A DNA stretch of 64,000 nucleotides from Corynebacterium tuberculostearicum SK141 (GCF_000175635.1 NZ_ACVP01000020.1:19782-83781); one strand, 5' to 3'. Shown: positions 8,467 to 18,498, counted from the first letter of the stretch. Notes: generated by a model not told the origin, from the sequence alone. Numbers and translations are program-made.

Positions 8467-11214
8467 ATGGCCGAGAAGGACGCCCACCAGGGCGACTCCA
8501 ACTTCCCCCTCATCCGCGACGGCGTTGCATCGTATCTTCACGATAATGATCCAGAAGAGACCCGCGAGTGGATGGACTCCCTCGATGGTCTGCTGGACCA
8601 CTCCGATCCGGAGCGCGCCCGCTACCTGATGCTGCGCCTGCTCGAGCGCGCCACTGCGAAGCGTGTTGAGATGCCATCGTTGACGTCTACGGACTTCGTC
8701 AACACCATCCCCACCACCATGGAGCCGGAATTCCCGGGTGATGAGGAGCTGGAAAAGCGCTACCGCCGCTGGATCCGCTGGAACGCAGCCATCATGGTGC
8801 ACCGCGCACAGCGCCCGGGCATTGGTGTGGGCGGCCACATCTCCACCTACGCAGGCGCTGCCCCGCTGTATGAGGTCGGCCTGAACCACTTCTTCAAGGG
8901 CAAGGACGATCCTTCGGGCGGCGACCAGGTCTTCTTCCAGGGCCACGCTTCCCCAGGCATGTATGCGCGCGCATACATGGAAGGCCGCCTGACCGAAAAG
9001 GATCTGGATAGCTTCCGCCAAGAGGTCTCCCGCGGTGAGGGAGAGGGCCTGCCGTCCTACCCGCACCCGCGCCTGATGCCATGGTTCTGGGAATTCCCCA
9101 CCGTGTCCATGGGCTTGGGCCCGATTAACGCTATCTACCAGGCACGCTTTAATAAGTACCTGGAGACCCGCGGCATCAAGGACACCTCCAACCAGCACGT
9201 CTGGGCTTTCTTGGGCGATGGCGAGATGGACGAGCCAGAATCCCGCGGTCTGCTGCAGATCGCATCCCTCTACGAGCTGGATAACCTCACCTTCGTGGTC
9301 AACTGCAACCTGCAGCGCCTCGACGGCCCGGTTCGCGGCAATACCCAGATCATCCAGGAGCTGGAGTCCTTCTTCCGCGGCGCCGGCTGGGAGGTCATCA
9401 AGGTCATTTGGGGCCGCGGCTGGGATAAGCTGCTGGAAAAGGACACCGAGGGTGCCCTGGTCAACGTCATGAACACCACCTCCGATGGTGACTACCAGAC
9501 CTTCAAGGCCAACGATGGCGCCTATGTACGTGAGCACTTCTTCGGCCGCGATGAGCGCACGGCCAAGCTGGTAGAGGACATGTCCGATGATGAGATTTGG
9601 GCACTGCGCCGCGGCGGCCACGATTACCGCAAGGTCTACGCCGCCTACGCTCGCGCGCTGGAGAACAAGGGCACCGGCAAGCCAACCGTCATCCTGGCGC
9701 ACACCATTAAGGGCTACGGCTTGGGCCACAACTTCGAGGGCCGCAACGCCACCCACCAGATGAAGAAGCTGACCCTGGATGACCTGAAGCGCTTCCGCGA
9801 TAAGCAGGAGATTCCGTTCTCCGATGCGGAGCTGGAAAAGGATCCATACCTGCCGCCGTACTACCACCCGGGCAAGGATTCCCCGGAGATCAAGTACATG
9901 CTGGAGCGTCGTAAAGAGCTCGGCGGCTTCCTGCCGGAGCGCCGTGAGGACTTCACCCCGCTCGAGGCGCCGGCGCTGGATAAGCTGCGCTCCGTGCGTA
10001 AGGGTTCCGGCAAGCAGGAAGTAGCTACCACCATGGCCCTGGTGCGCACCTTTAAGGAGATCATGCGCAACAAGGAGCTGGGCAAGCGCGTTGTGCCGAT
10101 CATTCCGGACGAGGCCCGCACCTTTGGTATGGACTCCTGGTTCCCCACCATGAAGATTTGGAACCCGCGCGGCCAGAACTACGTCCCGGTTGACCATGAC
10201 CTGATGCTTTCCTACCGCGAGGCCACCGACGGCCAGATCATGCACGAGGGAATTTCTGAGGCCGGCGCCGCTGCCTCCTTCACCGCGGCAGCTACGTCCT
10301 ACGCCACCCAGGGCGAGGCCATGATTCCGCTGTACATCTTCTACTCGATGTTCGGTTTCCAGCGCACCGGCGATGCCTTCTGGGCGGCCGGTGACCAGAT
10401 GGGCCGCGGCTTCATTATCGGCGCTACCGCCGGCCGCACCACCCTGACCGGTGAGGGCCTGCAGCACATGGACGGCCACTCCCCGGTCTTGGCCGCTACC
10501 AACCCGGCCGTGGTTTCTTATGACCCGGCCTTCGGCTACGAGGTTGCGCACCTGGTCACCCGCGGCATTGAGCGCATGTACGGCAAGGACAACGAGGCCA
10601 TCATGTACTACCTCACCGTCTACAACGAGCCGGTGCACCAGCCTGCCGAGCCGGAGGACTTGGACGTGGAGGGCCTGCACAAGGGCATCTACCACTACAA
10701 CACCGCTGAGGGCGGCTCCATTGCCGCCAATATCTTGGCTTCCGGCGTGGGCGTGCACGAGGCGCTGCGCGCGCAGCAGCTGCTTGCCGACGACTTCGAT
10801 GTCAAGGCCTCCATCTTCTCCGTCACCTCCTGGAACGAGCTGGCCCGCGACGGTGCCCGCCGCAACAAGGAGGCCCTGCGCAAGGGCGAGGAGCCGACCG
10901 AGGCATTTGCTACCTCCCAGCTCAAGGGCTACGAGGGTCCGTTCGTTGGCGTCTCTGACTTCACCACCGAGCTGCAGGAGCAGATCCGTCCGTACGTCCC
11001 AGGTACCTACATCACCTTGGGTGCGGATGGCTTCGGCTTCTCCGATACTCGCGAGGGCGCACGCCGCTACTTCAACATCGATGCCGAGTCCATCGTCGTC
11101 GCCGTACTCGATGGCCTGGCTCGCGAGGGCAAGATTGAGCGCTCCGTTGTGGAGAAGGCAGCCAAGGATCTCAAGCTGGATGATCCGACCGCTACCACCC
11201 ACATCGAGGACTAA
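8467..11214 (+). CDS. aceE: Pyruvate dehydrogenase E1 component (homodimeric type)
   Basis: The 915-aa protein is collinear with actinobacterial AceE, the thiamine-diphosphate enzyme that decarboxylates pyruvate and passes the acetyl group to the E2 lipoyl domain in the cytosolic pyruvate/2-oxoglutarate dehydrogenase complex. The ThDP motif runs from [11 protein letters not shown] (about 254) to [13 protein letters not shown] (about 280). The N-terminal [20 protein letters not shown] and the C-terminal [17 protein letters not shown] region (here [14 protein letters not shown]1 C-domain) are intact. A canonical AGGAGG precedes the ATG, and a terminator follows at 11257. No E2 or E3 gene is adjacent, as in other corynebacteria. 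Codon use is strongly biased, as expected for a highly expressed gene. Confidence 0.98.
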   Translation: MAEKDAHQGDSNFPLIRDGVASYLHDNDPEETREWMDSLDGLLDHSDPERARYLMLRLLERATAKRVEMPSLTSTDFVNTIPTTMEPEFPGDEELEKRYRRWIRWNAAIMVHRAQRPGIGVGGHISTYAGAAPLYEVGLNHFFKGKDDPSGGDQVFFQGHASPGMYARAYMEGRLTEKDLDSFRQEVSRGEGEGLPSYPHPRLMPWFWEFPTVSMGLGPINAIYQARFNKYLETRGIKDTSNQHVWAFLGDGEMDEPESRGLLQIASLYELDNLTFVVNCNLQRLDGPVRGNTQIIQELESFFRGAGWEVIKVIWGRGWDKLLEKDTEGALVNVMNTTSDGDYQTFKANDGAYVREHFFGRDERTAKLVEDMSDDEIWALRRGGHDYRKVYAAYARALENKGTGKPTVILAHTIKGYGLGHNFEGRNATHQMKKLTLDDLKRFRDKQEIPFSDAELEKDPYLPPYYHPGKDSPEIKYMLERRKELGGFLPERREDFTPLEAPALDKLRSVRKGSGKQEVATTMALVRTFKEIMRNKELGKRVVPIIPDEARTFGMDSWFPTMKIWNPRGQNYVPVDHDLMLSYREATDGQIMHEGISEAGAAASFTAAATSYATQGEAMIPLYIFYSMFGFQRTGDAFWAAGDQMGRGFIIGATAGRTTLTGEGLQHMDGHSPVLAATNPAVVSYDPAFGYEVAHLVTRGIERMYGKDNEAIMYYLTVYNEPVHQPAEPEDLDVEGLHKGIYHYNTAEGGSIAANILASGVGVHEALRAQQLLADDFDVKASIFSVTSWNELARDGARRNKEALRKGEEPTEAFATSQLKGYEGPFVGVSDFTTELQEQIRPYVPGTYITLGADGFGFSDTREGARRYFNIDAESIVVAVLDGLAREGKIERSVVEKAAKDLKLDDPTATTHIED

Positions 11215-11256
11215 TCCCCGCATTGGTGCGGGCTAGCCCCCGCGCCACGCGCAAAT

Positions 11257-11294
11257 AAAAGGCGCCGCCGGCTTTACCGCCGCGGCGCCTTTTT
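11257..11294 (+). terminator. Rho-independent terminator after aceE
   Basis: AAAAGGCGCCGC... pairs with GCGGCGCCTTTTT across a short CGGCTTTACC loop. The A-tract on one side and T-tract on the other let it serve both aceE and the convergent hydrolase gene. Confidence 0.88.
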
Positions 11295-11326
11295 CGTGCC
11301 TCGAGAGGCTCCTTCGAGAAGCCTGC

Positions 11327-12325
11327 CTACACCGCGTCGAGAACGCGGCCGAGCGCCGCGGAGATGGCTTCAGGGTCTTCGAGAATCACCATATGTCCGG
11401 AGCCTTCTACCGTCTGCAGGCTCGCGGCGGGCCAATTCTCACAGAGCACTTCGGATTGCGAACGCGGGGTGACGATATCGGCGGTGCCCACCACTACCTC
11501 ACCGTGGAGTTTGGCCAGTCGTTCTGCGGCACCATACTCGGCGTGATCCAAAAGGTCGTCGAAGAAACCGGAGTAGGAGGCCAAGGGGGTATCGAGAAGC
11601 ATGGCAACGTGGAATTGCAGCTTCTCCATCTGGGGAAAGCCGGCTAGGGTCACGGCAAAAAGCGGGGCAATAAAGCGGGCAGCTTCGAAGCGGGCACTAT
11701 CGACGCGGCCAGGTAGGCGCAGGCACAGGCGGTAGAGCGCGTGCAGGGACTTGGACTGCAAGATCTGGGCCACGCCCTTGGCCGCAAAGCGGCGCATAGA
11801 GGTAGAAATCAGCAGAGCGCCCTTGATGCGCTCATAAACCTCGGCCGGCGCACGACGGATGAGGTTCAAGGCAACCATGCCGCCCAGGGAATGGCCCACG
11901 ATGACCAGATTGCCGTGGGGAGCACGCTCGCGGATGACGGCTAGGACGTCGTCGGCAGCCGCGTCAATGGTGCACTCTTCTGGGGCGACCGTGGAGGATT
12001 GCCCATGCCCACGCAGGTCCACCAACAGTGCGCGCGCGTTGCGGCCGCGCAGGTAATTGGCCTGGTCATAATAGGCCTCTGAAGACAGGCAATAGCCGTG
12101 AATGAAGACCACCGTCACTGGGGCGTCCTCTTGGCCAACTTCGTACCAGGCGATGTCTAAGCCATCGTGGTCCACGGTGCCGGACGCGCTGATGTGGGTA
12201 AGCCCCGGCTCGGTAGAGGGATCATGCAATCCGCCATAGAGCTTTTCCAGCTCGGCGCGGTGTGAGGGGCGCAGGCGCTTGAGCCAACTACGCGCCACAA
12301 CGGAAGAACGTTTTCTCAATGCCAT
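11327..12325 (-). CDS. Alpha/beta hydrolase
   Basis: The 332-aa protein has the complete alpha/beta-hydrolase layout: VVFIHGYCLSSEAY (oxyanion-hole HG), DLRGHGQS, nucleophile elbow VIVGHSLGGMVAL (Ser), acid in VVGTADIVTP (Asp) and the catalytic His in EGSGHMVILEDP. The substrate is unknown. The start is ATG 12325 (MALRKRSS); the open frame upstream is antisense to the ACP gene and was discarded. It is divergent from the ACP-HAD pair with only 27 bp between starts, so their promoters must overlap. The proximity to an acyl carrier protein suggests, but does not prove, a thioesterase-like role. Confidence 0.85.
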   Translation of the reverse strand: MALRKRSSVVARSWLKRLRPSHRAELEKLYGGLHDPSTEPGLTHISASGTVDHDGLDIAWYEVGQEDAPVTVVFIHGYCLSSEAYYDQANYLRGRNARALLVDLRGHGQSSTVAPEECTIDAAADDVLAVIRERAPHGNLVIVGHSLGGMVALNLIRRAPAEVYERIKGALLISTSMRRFAAKGVAQILQSKSLHALYRLCLRLPGRVDSARFEAARFIAPLFAVTLAGFPQMEKLQFHVAMLLDTPLASYSGFFDDLLDHAEYGAAERLAKLHGEVVVGTADIVTPRSQSEVLCENWPAASLQTVEGSGHMVILEDPEAISAALGRVLDAV

Positions 12326-12352
12326 AACGGGATCAATACTAGACTGGTGGGC

Positions 12353-12646
12353 ATGGCAAACGACCTCAGTGCCCAATTGCAGGCAAAGTTTAATGCGAGT
12401 GCGCCGGACAAGGAGCCGGAGCGCGATACTCTCGGCCAGCTCATCGCACTCATCCACAAGGTCACCGGGATCGAGGAAGACTTGGGCCGCGAGACCCGCC
12501 TGAAGGATATCGGCGTGGAGTCGCTCGATCTGGTGGAGCTTACCGTTCGCGCGGAAGAGGCTTTCCAGGTGCGTTTTTCTGAGGAGACGATGCTCAACAG
12601 CGAAACCATCGGCGATATCGCCGAGTATGTGGAGGATCACCAATGA
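12353..12646 (+). CDS. Acyl carrier protein
   Basis: The 97-aa acidic protein carries the phosphopantetheine attachment motif GVESLDLVEL, with the modified serine in the first turn of helix 2, preceded by DLGRETRLKDIG. This is the typical ACP four-helix pattern. It carries growing acyl chains for type II or FAS-I associated synthesis. ATG 12353 was preferred to the GTG two codons upstream. Its stop overlaps the next gene's start (ATGA at 12643-12646), so ACP and HAD phosphatase are translationally coupled. Confidence 0.9.
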   Translation: MANDLSAQLQAKFNASAPDKEPERDTLGQLIALIHKVTGIEEDLGRETRLKDIGVESLDLVELTVRAEEAFQVRFSEETMLNSETIGDIAEYVEDHQ

Positions 12647-13428
12647 TTTCTTACCTATCAGACATGGACGGCGTACTCATCAAAGAAGGTGAGATGATCC
12701 CTGGTGCCGATAAATTTATCCAGGCACTCAAAGACAATGACATCGAGTACATGGTGCTCACCAATAACTCCATGTCTACCCCGCGGGACCTATCTGCACG
12801 CCTGCGTAATACCGGCCTGGATATCCCTGCAGAGCGCATCTGGACCTCCGCTACCGCTACCGCGAACTTTCTTTCCAGCCAGGTAAGCTCCAGCAAGGCC
12901 TACGTAGTGGGCGAATCCGGCCTGACCACCGCCATGCACGAGGCGGGCTGGATCCTCACCAACGATGACCCGGACTTCGTTGTACTTGGCGAGACCCGCA
13001 CTTACTCCTTTGAGGCGATTACCACCGCCATTAACCTCATCCGCGATGGTGCGCGTTTTATTGCCACCAACCCGGATGTCACCGGCCCCGCCCCCACGGG
13101 CGTACTTCCAGCTACCGGCGCCGTAGCTGCGCTCATTACCGCCGCCACCAACCGCGAGCCTTATTACGTGGGCAAGCCAAATCCGGTCATGATGCGTTCG
13201 GCGCTGAATAATATCGGCGCCCACTCGGAGGAGACGATCATGATTGGTGACCGCATGGATACCGATGTGAAGGCGGGCCTTGAGGCCGGTATGCGCACGG
13301 TACTGGTACGTTCCGGCATTTCCGATGACCACGAGATTTCCCGCTACCCGTACCGCCCGTCGGCCGTGCTGAAATCCGTGGCAGAGCTGCCAGACAGGAT
13401 CCTGGATCCTTTCGCAGAGGCGGAATAG
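12643..13428 (+). CDS. HAD-IIA family sugar/nucleotide phosphatase (NagD-like)
   Basis: The 261-aa protein has HAD motif I SDMDGVLI, motif II VLTNNS, a lysine in GKPNPVMM (motif III) and motif IV IMIGDRMDTDVKAGLEAG. The C2 cap domain inserted between motifs II and III places it in the NagD/AraL group of phosphatases acting on nucleotides or sugar phosphates. The catalytic aspartates are present, so it should be active. It is coupled to the ACP gene by a 4-bp overlap. Confidence 0.88.
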   Translation: MISYLSDMDGVLIKEGEMIPGADKFIQALKDNDIEYMVLTNNSMSTPRDLSARLRNTGLDIPAERIWTSATATANFLSSQVSSSKAYVVGESGLTTAMHEAGWILTNDDPDFVVLGETRTYSFEAITTAINLIRDGARFIATNPDVTGPAPTGVLPATGAVAALITAATNREPYYVGKPNPVMMRSALNNIGAHSEETIMIGDRMDTDVKAGLEAGMRTVLVRSGISDDHEISRYPYRPSAVLKSVAELPDRILDPFAEAE

Positions 13429-13462
13429 TCCATAGCCGAGCGCACCACCCGGCGGCAGAAGC

Positions 13463-13499
13463 AAAGGGGTTGGCCAGCAGCAGCTGGTCCAACCCCTTT
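13463..13499. terminator. Bidirectional terminator
   Basis: AAAGGGGTTGGCCAGCAG pairs with CTGGTCCAACCCCTTT between the convergent HAD phosphatase gene and the 136-aa unknown gene. The flanking A and T tracts suit both directions. Confidence 0.8.
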
Positions 13500-13507
13500 C
13501 GTGCCTT

Positions 13508-13918
13508 CTACGGCAGGCGCACGGCAGCACTAAAGCCGTGGCGCTGCGCGAGGTAGCGCACGACGCAATCAAGCGCGTCCAGCTCCTCGCGGGTGCCGGT
13601 AAGCACCTGGTGACAGCCGATACCGCTGCCTGCGTTGGCGCAGGCGTTGCCGCCTTGGGCAAGCGCCGCTACGGAAAGCCCATCCCGGAACCAACGAGTG
13701 CACCACTGAGCGGTCAGTGGGTCATCGCCCGGAATGATAAATTCCGACTCGGTACGGATGCACCGATCCATGGCGTGTTCAATCTCCGAGCGCAGCGTGC
13801 GCGGCATCCCGGAAATCTTGAGCACACCGGTGACCACGGTGGCGCCGCCGTTGACGGAGGGCCACGTGGAGGTGGAGGCCGGCTGTTCAACCGGCGCAGG
13901 GTTAACGCACGTATTCAT
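13508..13918 (-). CDS. Hypothetical protein (136 aa)
   Basis: I do not recognise this family. The protein is soluble, without signal peptide or membrane segment, and has five cysteines in the second half (CTRWF, NACANAG, GCHQV, LDCVV) plus one near the start. ATG 13918 was chosen because GAGGGAGAA lies just upstream; the frame is open for another 36 codons. It is convergent with the HAD phosphatase gene across a bidirectional terminator. Confidence 0.55.
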   Translation of the reverse strand: MNTCVNPAPVEQPASTSTWPSVNGGATVVTGVLKISGMPRTLRSEIEHAMDRCIRTESEFIIPGDDPLTAQWCTRWFRDGLSVAALAQGGNACANAGSGIGCHQVLTGTREELDALDCVVRYLAQRHGFSAAVRLP

Positions 13919-14393
13919 AGCCGATTCTCCCTCGACATAGATCACCACCGCACGAGGCCTGCCGGCCCGGCGCGATGCAAGACGAGCTTCGTCTTCCCCA
14001 ACGAACTGTCTGATGCGTCTGCTCACAATTTTCCTGCGTCACACCCCTCCCTACAACCCTCAACTTTCACTTCAACCCCCATTCGCTAAACCTCAACCCT
14101 AGGTACAGACTGGGGCCAAAGTTGCAGGTGAAACCAATGTTACAAATGTGAAATTTGGAGTTTGCTGAGAAAATTCTGCCCCTTCTTGACGGAAGGAAAC
14201 AGAAGCCCTGCTCACGCACGAGAACGCGCAACTAGAATCTCACGCAACCGCCGCCCGTGCGCTCGCGCCGGTCTCCTGCGCCGGATGGCCCCTTCTCGCA
14301 CGAAATTCCCCGACTTCTCCCCGCCCCGCGGGGGAGCCTTCCACCGCACCACTTCCCCCAGTGGAAGGCGCTCGCTCCACCAAAGCGGGCAGA
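13919..14393. other. Intergenic region, no gene seen
   Basis: This stretch holds the promoter region of the 136-aa gene and the tail side of the serine hydrolase gene. A CCTTCCAC/GTGGAAGG inverted repeat (14337-14344 and 14361-14368) may act as a weak terminator for the hydrolase. Short open frames on both strands show no recognisable protein. Confidence 0.5.
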
Positions 14394-15188
14394 TTACAAA
14401 GAGTTCCAGATGGCGGTATTCGTATCGTGCCAGAGCGGCTTGCACCATTCGCCAAAGTCGCGGTTTGTGAGCGCGACCATGGCATAGTCGCCGGCGACCC
14501 AGAGGTAGGTGCCGGACATGCCGAAGTGACCGACGGCGTCGGCAGGCAGGGCGCCCATCCAGTGATCTTTGTCGCCGTGGATTTCAAAGCCTAGGCCCCA
14601 GGTGCAGTCTTTGAAGCTGCCGTAGCCCGGAACAATGCCGCGCAACCCGTCGAAATGCACGCGGCGCATGTCGGCCACGGTGGATGGGTGCAAAAGCTGT
14701 GGGTCCTGGACTTCCGTAGCAAAGGCCGCGAGGTCCTCCACTGTGGAGACCAAACCGTGGCCGGCCGAGCCTTCGAGCCGGGTGGACTCCATGCCCAGCG
14801 GGGCCAATATGCCTTCACGCAGGTACTCGGCAAAGTCCATGCCCGTGGCTTCGGCCACGGTATCCGCGGCCCACTCATAACCGGCCGAGGAGTAGATGCG
14901 GCGCTCGCCCACCGGCTTTTGCGACTCCCGGGAATCAAAGGAAATCCCAGAGGCATGCGCAAGCAGGTGCTCGAGCGTGGAGCCTTCCGGGCCGGCTGGC
15001 TGCTCAAGCTCCACGGCGCCTTCTTCCACGGCCAGCATCACGCCGTAGGCTGCGACCAGCTTGGTTACCGATGCCACCGGAAACTCGCGGGCGGTATCCC
15101 CCACCGTTTCTTGCACCTCGCCGCGGTGCAGCAAGGCTCCGGCCACCGTATCCGCGGGCCACTGGCTAATTTGGCTAAATTCACTCAT
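14394..15188 (-). CDS. Serine hydrolase, class C beta-lactamase/esterase fold
   Basis: The 264-aa protein shows the penicillin-binding/beta-lactamase class C pattern: the SxxK motif in VASVTKLVAAYG (about residues 40-50), a tyrosine in IYSSAGYEWA where the YxN motif lies (Asn replaced by Ser) and GHFGMSG near the C-terminus. There is no signal peptide, so it is probably a cytosolic esterase or peptidase rather than a true beta-lactamase. ATG 15188 follows GGTGAG; a slightly longer frame exists upstream. Confidence 0.82.
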   Translation of the reverse strand: MSEFSQISQWPADTVAGALLHRGEVQETVGDTAREFPVASVTKLVAAYGVMLAVEEGAVELEQPAGPEGSTLEHLLAHASGISFDSRESQKPVGERRIYSSAGYEWAADTVAEATGMDFAEYLREGILAPLGMESTRLEGSAGHGLVSTVEDLAAFATEVQDPQLLHPSTVADMRRVHFDGLRGIVPGYGSFKDCTWGLGFEIHGDKDHWMGALPADAVGHFGMSGTYLWVAGDYAMVALTNRDFGEWCKPLWHDTNTAIWNSL

Positions 15189-15259
15189 ACTCACCAGCCT
15201 ACTGAGCCTCATTCGGAAGCACTGGACCGCTGTGGGCGCGCCTTTTTGAGCCGGTCGCC

Positions 15260-15428
15260 CCTTAGGCCTACTGGGCCCGCGTACGCCTTGGGTTCACGAA
15301 TCCCACATACCTTAGGTCTACAGGGCCCCGCACACCTTAGGTCCAAGGTGATCGGGCCGATCTGAGCGAATGGACCCCTCAATTCAGCCCTAAAGGCCTC
15401 AAATCAGCCCGATCAAACTGGACCTAAG
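15260..15428. repeat. Intergenic repeat block: 25-bp tandem units leading into a 22-bp inverted repeat
   Basis: Four related units begin with CCTT(A/G)GG at 15260, 15286, 15310 and 15335 (spacing 26, 24, 25). The last unit starts the left arm (15336-15357) of an inverted repeat whose right arm is 15407-15428. The arms agree in 19 of 22 positions, as CTTAGGTCCA, three unmatched bases, then TGATCGGGC, with 49 bp between them. No T-run follows. It lies between the divergent serine hydrolase and phoD-like genes. Confidence 0.75.
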
Positions 15429-15573
15429 CCACCGAAGCCGGCGAAAGACCCCTCGAAACCGCCCAACCGCCAGACGCGTCAGTCCCACAGGAGGCCGCCC
15501 AAGTAAACCATCGGTTAAAACAACAAGAACATTTTATGGAATCGGACAGGAAACGGTTGCACACCCACTAGAC

Positions 15574-17262
15574 ATGAGAAAACTTTCAACCATGTCTAAT
15601 AATTCTAAGAACACGGGCAGCGCAGTTAACCGCCGCCGCTTCCTGCAATCCACCGGTACCGCCGGTGCCGCCATCGCTCTGTCCGGTGCAGCCGCCAATG
15701 CCCAAAGCAGCCTCTCGCCGCGCGTGGAGCAGCACATGGTGGAGCCCAAGCTGGGCGAGCGACCCTTCCTCCACGGTGTGGCCTCGGGTGACCCGATTCC
15801 GGATTCGGTCATCTTGTGGACCCGCGTGACCCCGGATGCCGATGCCATGCCGGGATCCGGACTAGGCGAGGCCACCCGGGTGGAGTGGGAAATTGCCAAG
15901 GATGAGGGGTTTGGGGACGTCGTCAAGCGGGGCGAAGTGACCACCGACGCCGGCCAGGATCACACCGTGCACGTGGATCCGCATGGCCTAGAGCCGGAGA
16001 CCGTGTACTTCTTCCGTTTTAAGGCGCAGGATAAATACTCGCCCGTCGGCCGCACCAAGACCGCCCCGGCGCTGAGCGCCTCCCCAGAGGAGCTCACCTT
16101 CGGCGTGGCTAGCTGCGCTAACTGGGAGTCCGGTTTCTTCAATGCCTATGGCGATATTGCCCAGCGCGGCCGCGCGGACCAGCTGGATTACATGATTTTC
16201 TTGGGCGACTATATCTACGAGTATCCGCAGCGCGAATACGCCGGCTATGGCCCGGTGCGCCTGCACCACCCGGCGCACGAGATTATCTCGCTGGAGGATT
16301 ACCGCATCCGCTTCGGCCGCTACCGCACCGATGAGAACCTGCAGGCCGCACACGGCGCGCTGCCATGGGTTGTGGTGTGGGATGACCACGAGGTGGCCAA
16401 CGATAACTGGCGCGAGGGCGCGGAGAACCACACCGAGGGCGAGGAGGGCGCCTTCCTAGACCGCCGCAAGGCCGCGATGCAGGCCTACTTCGAATGGATG
16501 CCGGTGCGCGCGACCAACCCATCCGAGCAGGGCCACCTCTACCGCAGCCTGACCTTCGGCGATCTGGTGGAGCTAACCATGATGGATCTGCGCACCTACC
16601 GCGATGAGCAGGTGCGCTTTGGCCCGCGCAAGATGGCTGCAGAGGGCCGCACGATGCTTGGCTCTGAGCAGTACAACTGGCTGCTCAATAAGATTGAGAC
16701 CTCTTCTGCCAAGTGGAATATGCTGGGCAATTCCGTCATGTTCTCCCCCATGAACCTGGCTACCCTGCAACAAGATGACAAGACCAAGCCGGTTTCTTCC
16801 TCGCTGTCCTCCAATATCACCGGCATTCCGGTCAACGGCGACCAGTGGGATGGTTACTCGGCGGAGCGCCGCTTGCTTATCGACGCCCTCTCAAAGCACG
16901 ACTCCCACACCCTCTTTGTCACCGGCGATATCCACTCCGAGTGGGCGCACAATATCAGCAAGGATGGCCGCATCTTCGGCGCCGAGATGGTCTGCGCCTC
17001 CGTGTCTGCGCCCAACGTGAACGAGCAGTTGAAGCTGCCGGAGGGCAATGAACTGTCCAAGCTGGCCGAGCGCTACTTGATGGGCGCCAACCCGCACACC
17101 CGCCACGTGGATTTGGACCACCACGGCTACAGCTTTGTCACCGTGCGCCCGGATTCGGCGGAAATGCACTGGTTGCGCGTAGATAACCTGCTCACCGCCA
17201 AGTCCCCGGTGCGCGAGGCCGTGACCATGACCTGGCGCCCGGGTGAGGGCTACAGCAAATAG
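15574..17262 (+). CDS. phoD: Alkaline phosphatase D / phosphodiesterase, Tat-exported
   Basis: The 562-aa protein begins with a twin-arginine signal (NRRRFLQS followed by a GAAIALSGAAANA hydrophobic stretch and AXA cleavage site), so it is exported folded by Tat. The PhoD metallophosphatase core is complete: FGVASCANWESGFF, FLGDYIYEY, VVWDDHEVANDNW and VTGDIHSEWAH provide the metal ligands. Such Ca/Fe enzymes release phosphate from phosphodiesters outside the membrane and are usually induced by phosphate starvation. A second ATG at 15592 has a closer purine stretch (GAGAAA) and may be the real start. Confidence 0.92.
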   Translation: MRKLSTMSNNSKNTGSAVNRRRFLQSTGTAGAAIALSGAAANAQSSLSPRVEQHMVEPKLGERPFLHGVASGDPIPDSVILWTRVTPDADAMPGSGLGEATRVEWEIAKDEGFGDVVKRGEVTTDAGQDHTVHVDPHGLEPETVYFFRFKAQDKYSPVGRTKTAPALSASPEELTFGVASCANWESGFFNAYGDIAQRGRADQLDYMIFLGDYIYEYPQREYAGYGPVRLHHPAHEIISLEDYRIRFGRYRTDENLQAAHGALPWVVVWDDHEVANDNWREGAENHTEGEEGAFLDRRKAAMQAYFEWMPVRATNPSEQGHLYRSLTFGDLVELTMMDLRTYRDEQVRFGPRKMAAEGRTMLGSEQYNWLLNKIETSSAKWNMLGNSVMFSPMNLATLQQDDKTKPVSSSLSSNITGIPVNGDQWDGYSAERRLLIDALSKHDSHTLFVTGDIHSEWAHNISKDGRIFGAEMVCASVSAPNVNEQLKLPEGNELSKLAERYLMGANPHTRHVDLDHHGYSFVTVRPDSAEMHWLRVDNLLTAKSPVREAVTMTWRPGEGYSK

Positions 17263-17325
17263 TTGTAAGTTCTGTCACATGACAGGTACTCGATGTTAAC
17301 GAACGAGTAGTACACCTTCGATAGA

Positions 17326-17365
17326 GATAGTGAAAGACCCTCTCTGGGGAATTTCACTACCTATC
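17326..17365. terminator. Hairpin between convergent phoD-like and OYE genes
   Basis: GATAGTGAAA pairs with TTTCACTACCTATC around a CCTCTCTGGGG loop. A second small palindrome, TACTCG/CGAGTA, lies at 17287-17309. No clear T-run is present, so termination efficiency is uncertain. Confidence 0.5.
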
Positions 17366-17409
17366 ACTCGCCCGCCTTTCGGGCCCCCTTTGGTGCCGCG
17401 GATTCTTCC

Positions 17410-18498
17410 CTAGTCCGCGGCATACTCATAGTCGATGTAGCCGCGCTCGCCGCCCAGGTAGAACGTATCCTGGTCCGGCTCGTTAAGCTCAAGGCCCTCG
17501 CGCCAGCGGCGCACCAGGTCCGGGTTGGCGATGAGCTCGCGGCCTACTACTGCGGCATCCACGTAATCCAGCTCGATTTCGCGCTGGGCATCCTCCTTGG
17601 AGGTCATCGTGGGGAAGCCATCATTCATGAGCACCTTGGTCACGCCGTTTGCGCGTGCCTTCTGTGCCAGCGTGGCGATGAGCTCGCTTTCCGGCTCACT
17701 GTGTAGCAGGGACACATAAGCCAGGTTCAGCGGTGCCAGGGCATCGAGCAGGCCGCCGTAGGTGGCCAGCATATCTTCCTGATCGTCTTCAATTACACCC
17801 TGGACATTGTGTGCCGGGGAGAAACGCACGCCCACGCGGTCGGCACCGATTTCCTCCGCCACGGCGCGAATGACCATCTCTGGCAGGCGCCAGCGATTTT
17901 CCGGGCTGCCGCCAAATTCATCTTCGCGCTTATTGGCAGACGGCGCCATGAACTCGTGCAGCAGGTAGCCGTTGGCGCCGTGGATCTCCACGCCGTCGAC
18001 ACCAGCATCAATAGCCCGGCGCGCGCCCTGGCGGAATTCGTCCACGATGCGCGGCAGCTCTTCCGTCTTCAGCTCGCGCGGGACCGGCGCATCCATCTTG
18101 CCAGCGAAGCCACGCACGGTTCCGCCCCAGTCAAAGGCGCTCGGCGCCTCCGGGTTCGCACCGTCAATCAGGTCCGGGTGGCTGGTGCGGCCGCCGTGCA
18201 TGATCTGCATGAACAGGGTGCCGCCTTCCTCGTGCACGCGGTCTGCGACGGCGCGCCAGCCTTCTGCCTGCTCGTCGGTCGCAATGCCCGCCTGGCCCGG
18301 GAATGCGCGGTTGGTCCACGCCGGGAAGGTTCCCTCCGTAACCACCAGACCAGCCGTGGCGCGCTGCGAGTAGTACTTCTGGTGCAGCTCGGTAGGTACA
18401 CCGCTTTCGCCTGCACGCTGGCGGGTTAGTGCCGCCATGGTGACGCGGTTATCTAGCTTGAATCGGCCAAGTTCCAGTGGTTCGAAAAGTGAAGTCAT
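17410..18498 (-). CDS. Old Yellow Enzyme family flavin oxidoreductase (alkene reductase)
   Basis: The 362-aa protein is a typical TIM-barrel OYE/NemA enzyme that uses FMN and NAD(P)H to reduce activated alkenes or nitro compounds. Features seen: LFEPLELGRFKLDNRVTMAALTR at the start, MQIMHGGRTSHP, DGVEIHGANGYLLHEFMAPSANKREDEFGGS with the His/Asn pair replaced in the usual HGAHGYL position, and NRWRLPEMV (FMN phosphate region). It stands alone. Confidence 0.92.
   Translation of the reverse strand: MTSLFEPLELGRFKLDNRVTMAALTRQRAGESGVPTELHQKYYSQRATAGLVVTEGTFPAWTNRAFPGQAGIATDEQAEGWRAVADRVHEEGGTLFMQIMHGGRTSHPDLIDGANPEAPSAFDWGGTVRGFAGKMDAPVPRELKTEELPRIVDEFRQGARRAIDAGVDGVEIHGANGYLLHEFMAPSANKREDEFGGSPENRWRLPEMVIRAVAEEIGADRVGVRFSPAHNVQGVIEDDQEDMLATYGGLLDALAPLNLAYVSLLHSEPESELIATLAQKARANGVTKVLMNDGFPTMTSKEDAQREIELDYVDAAVVGRELIANPDLVRRWREGLELNEPDQDTFYLGGERGYIDYEYAAD

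Noticed and set aside
8215..11223. Minus-strand open frame of 1002 codons
   Set aside because: It is the antisense shadow of aceE, caused by its strongly biased codon use; no domain is recognisable and aceE is unambiguous.
12326..12643. N-terminal extension of the alpha/beta hydrolase frame
   Set aside because: It is antisense to the acyl carrier protein gene and has no family similarity; ATG 12325 gives a normal hydrolase.
14162..14470. Short open frames between the 136-aa gene and serine hydrolase
   Set aside because: They have no ribosome site, no similarity and low-complexity composition; treated as intergenic.
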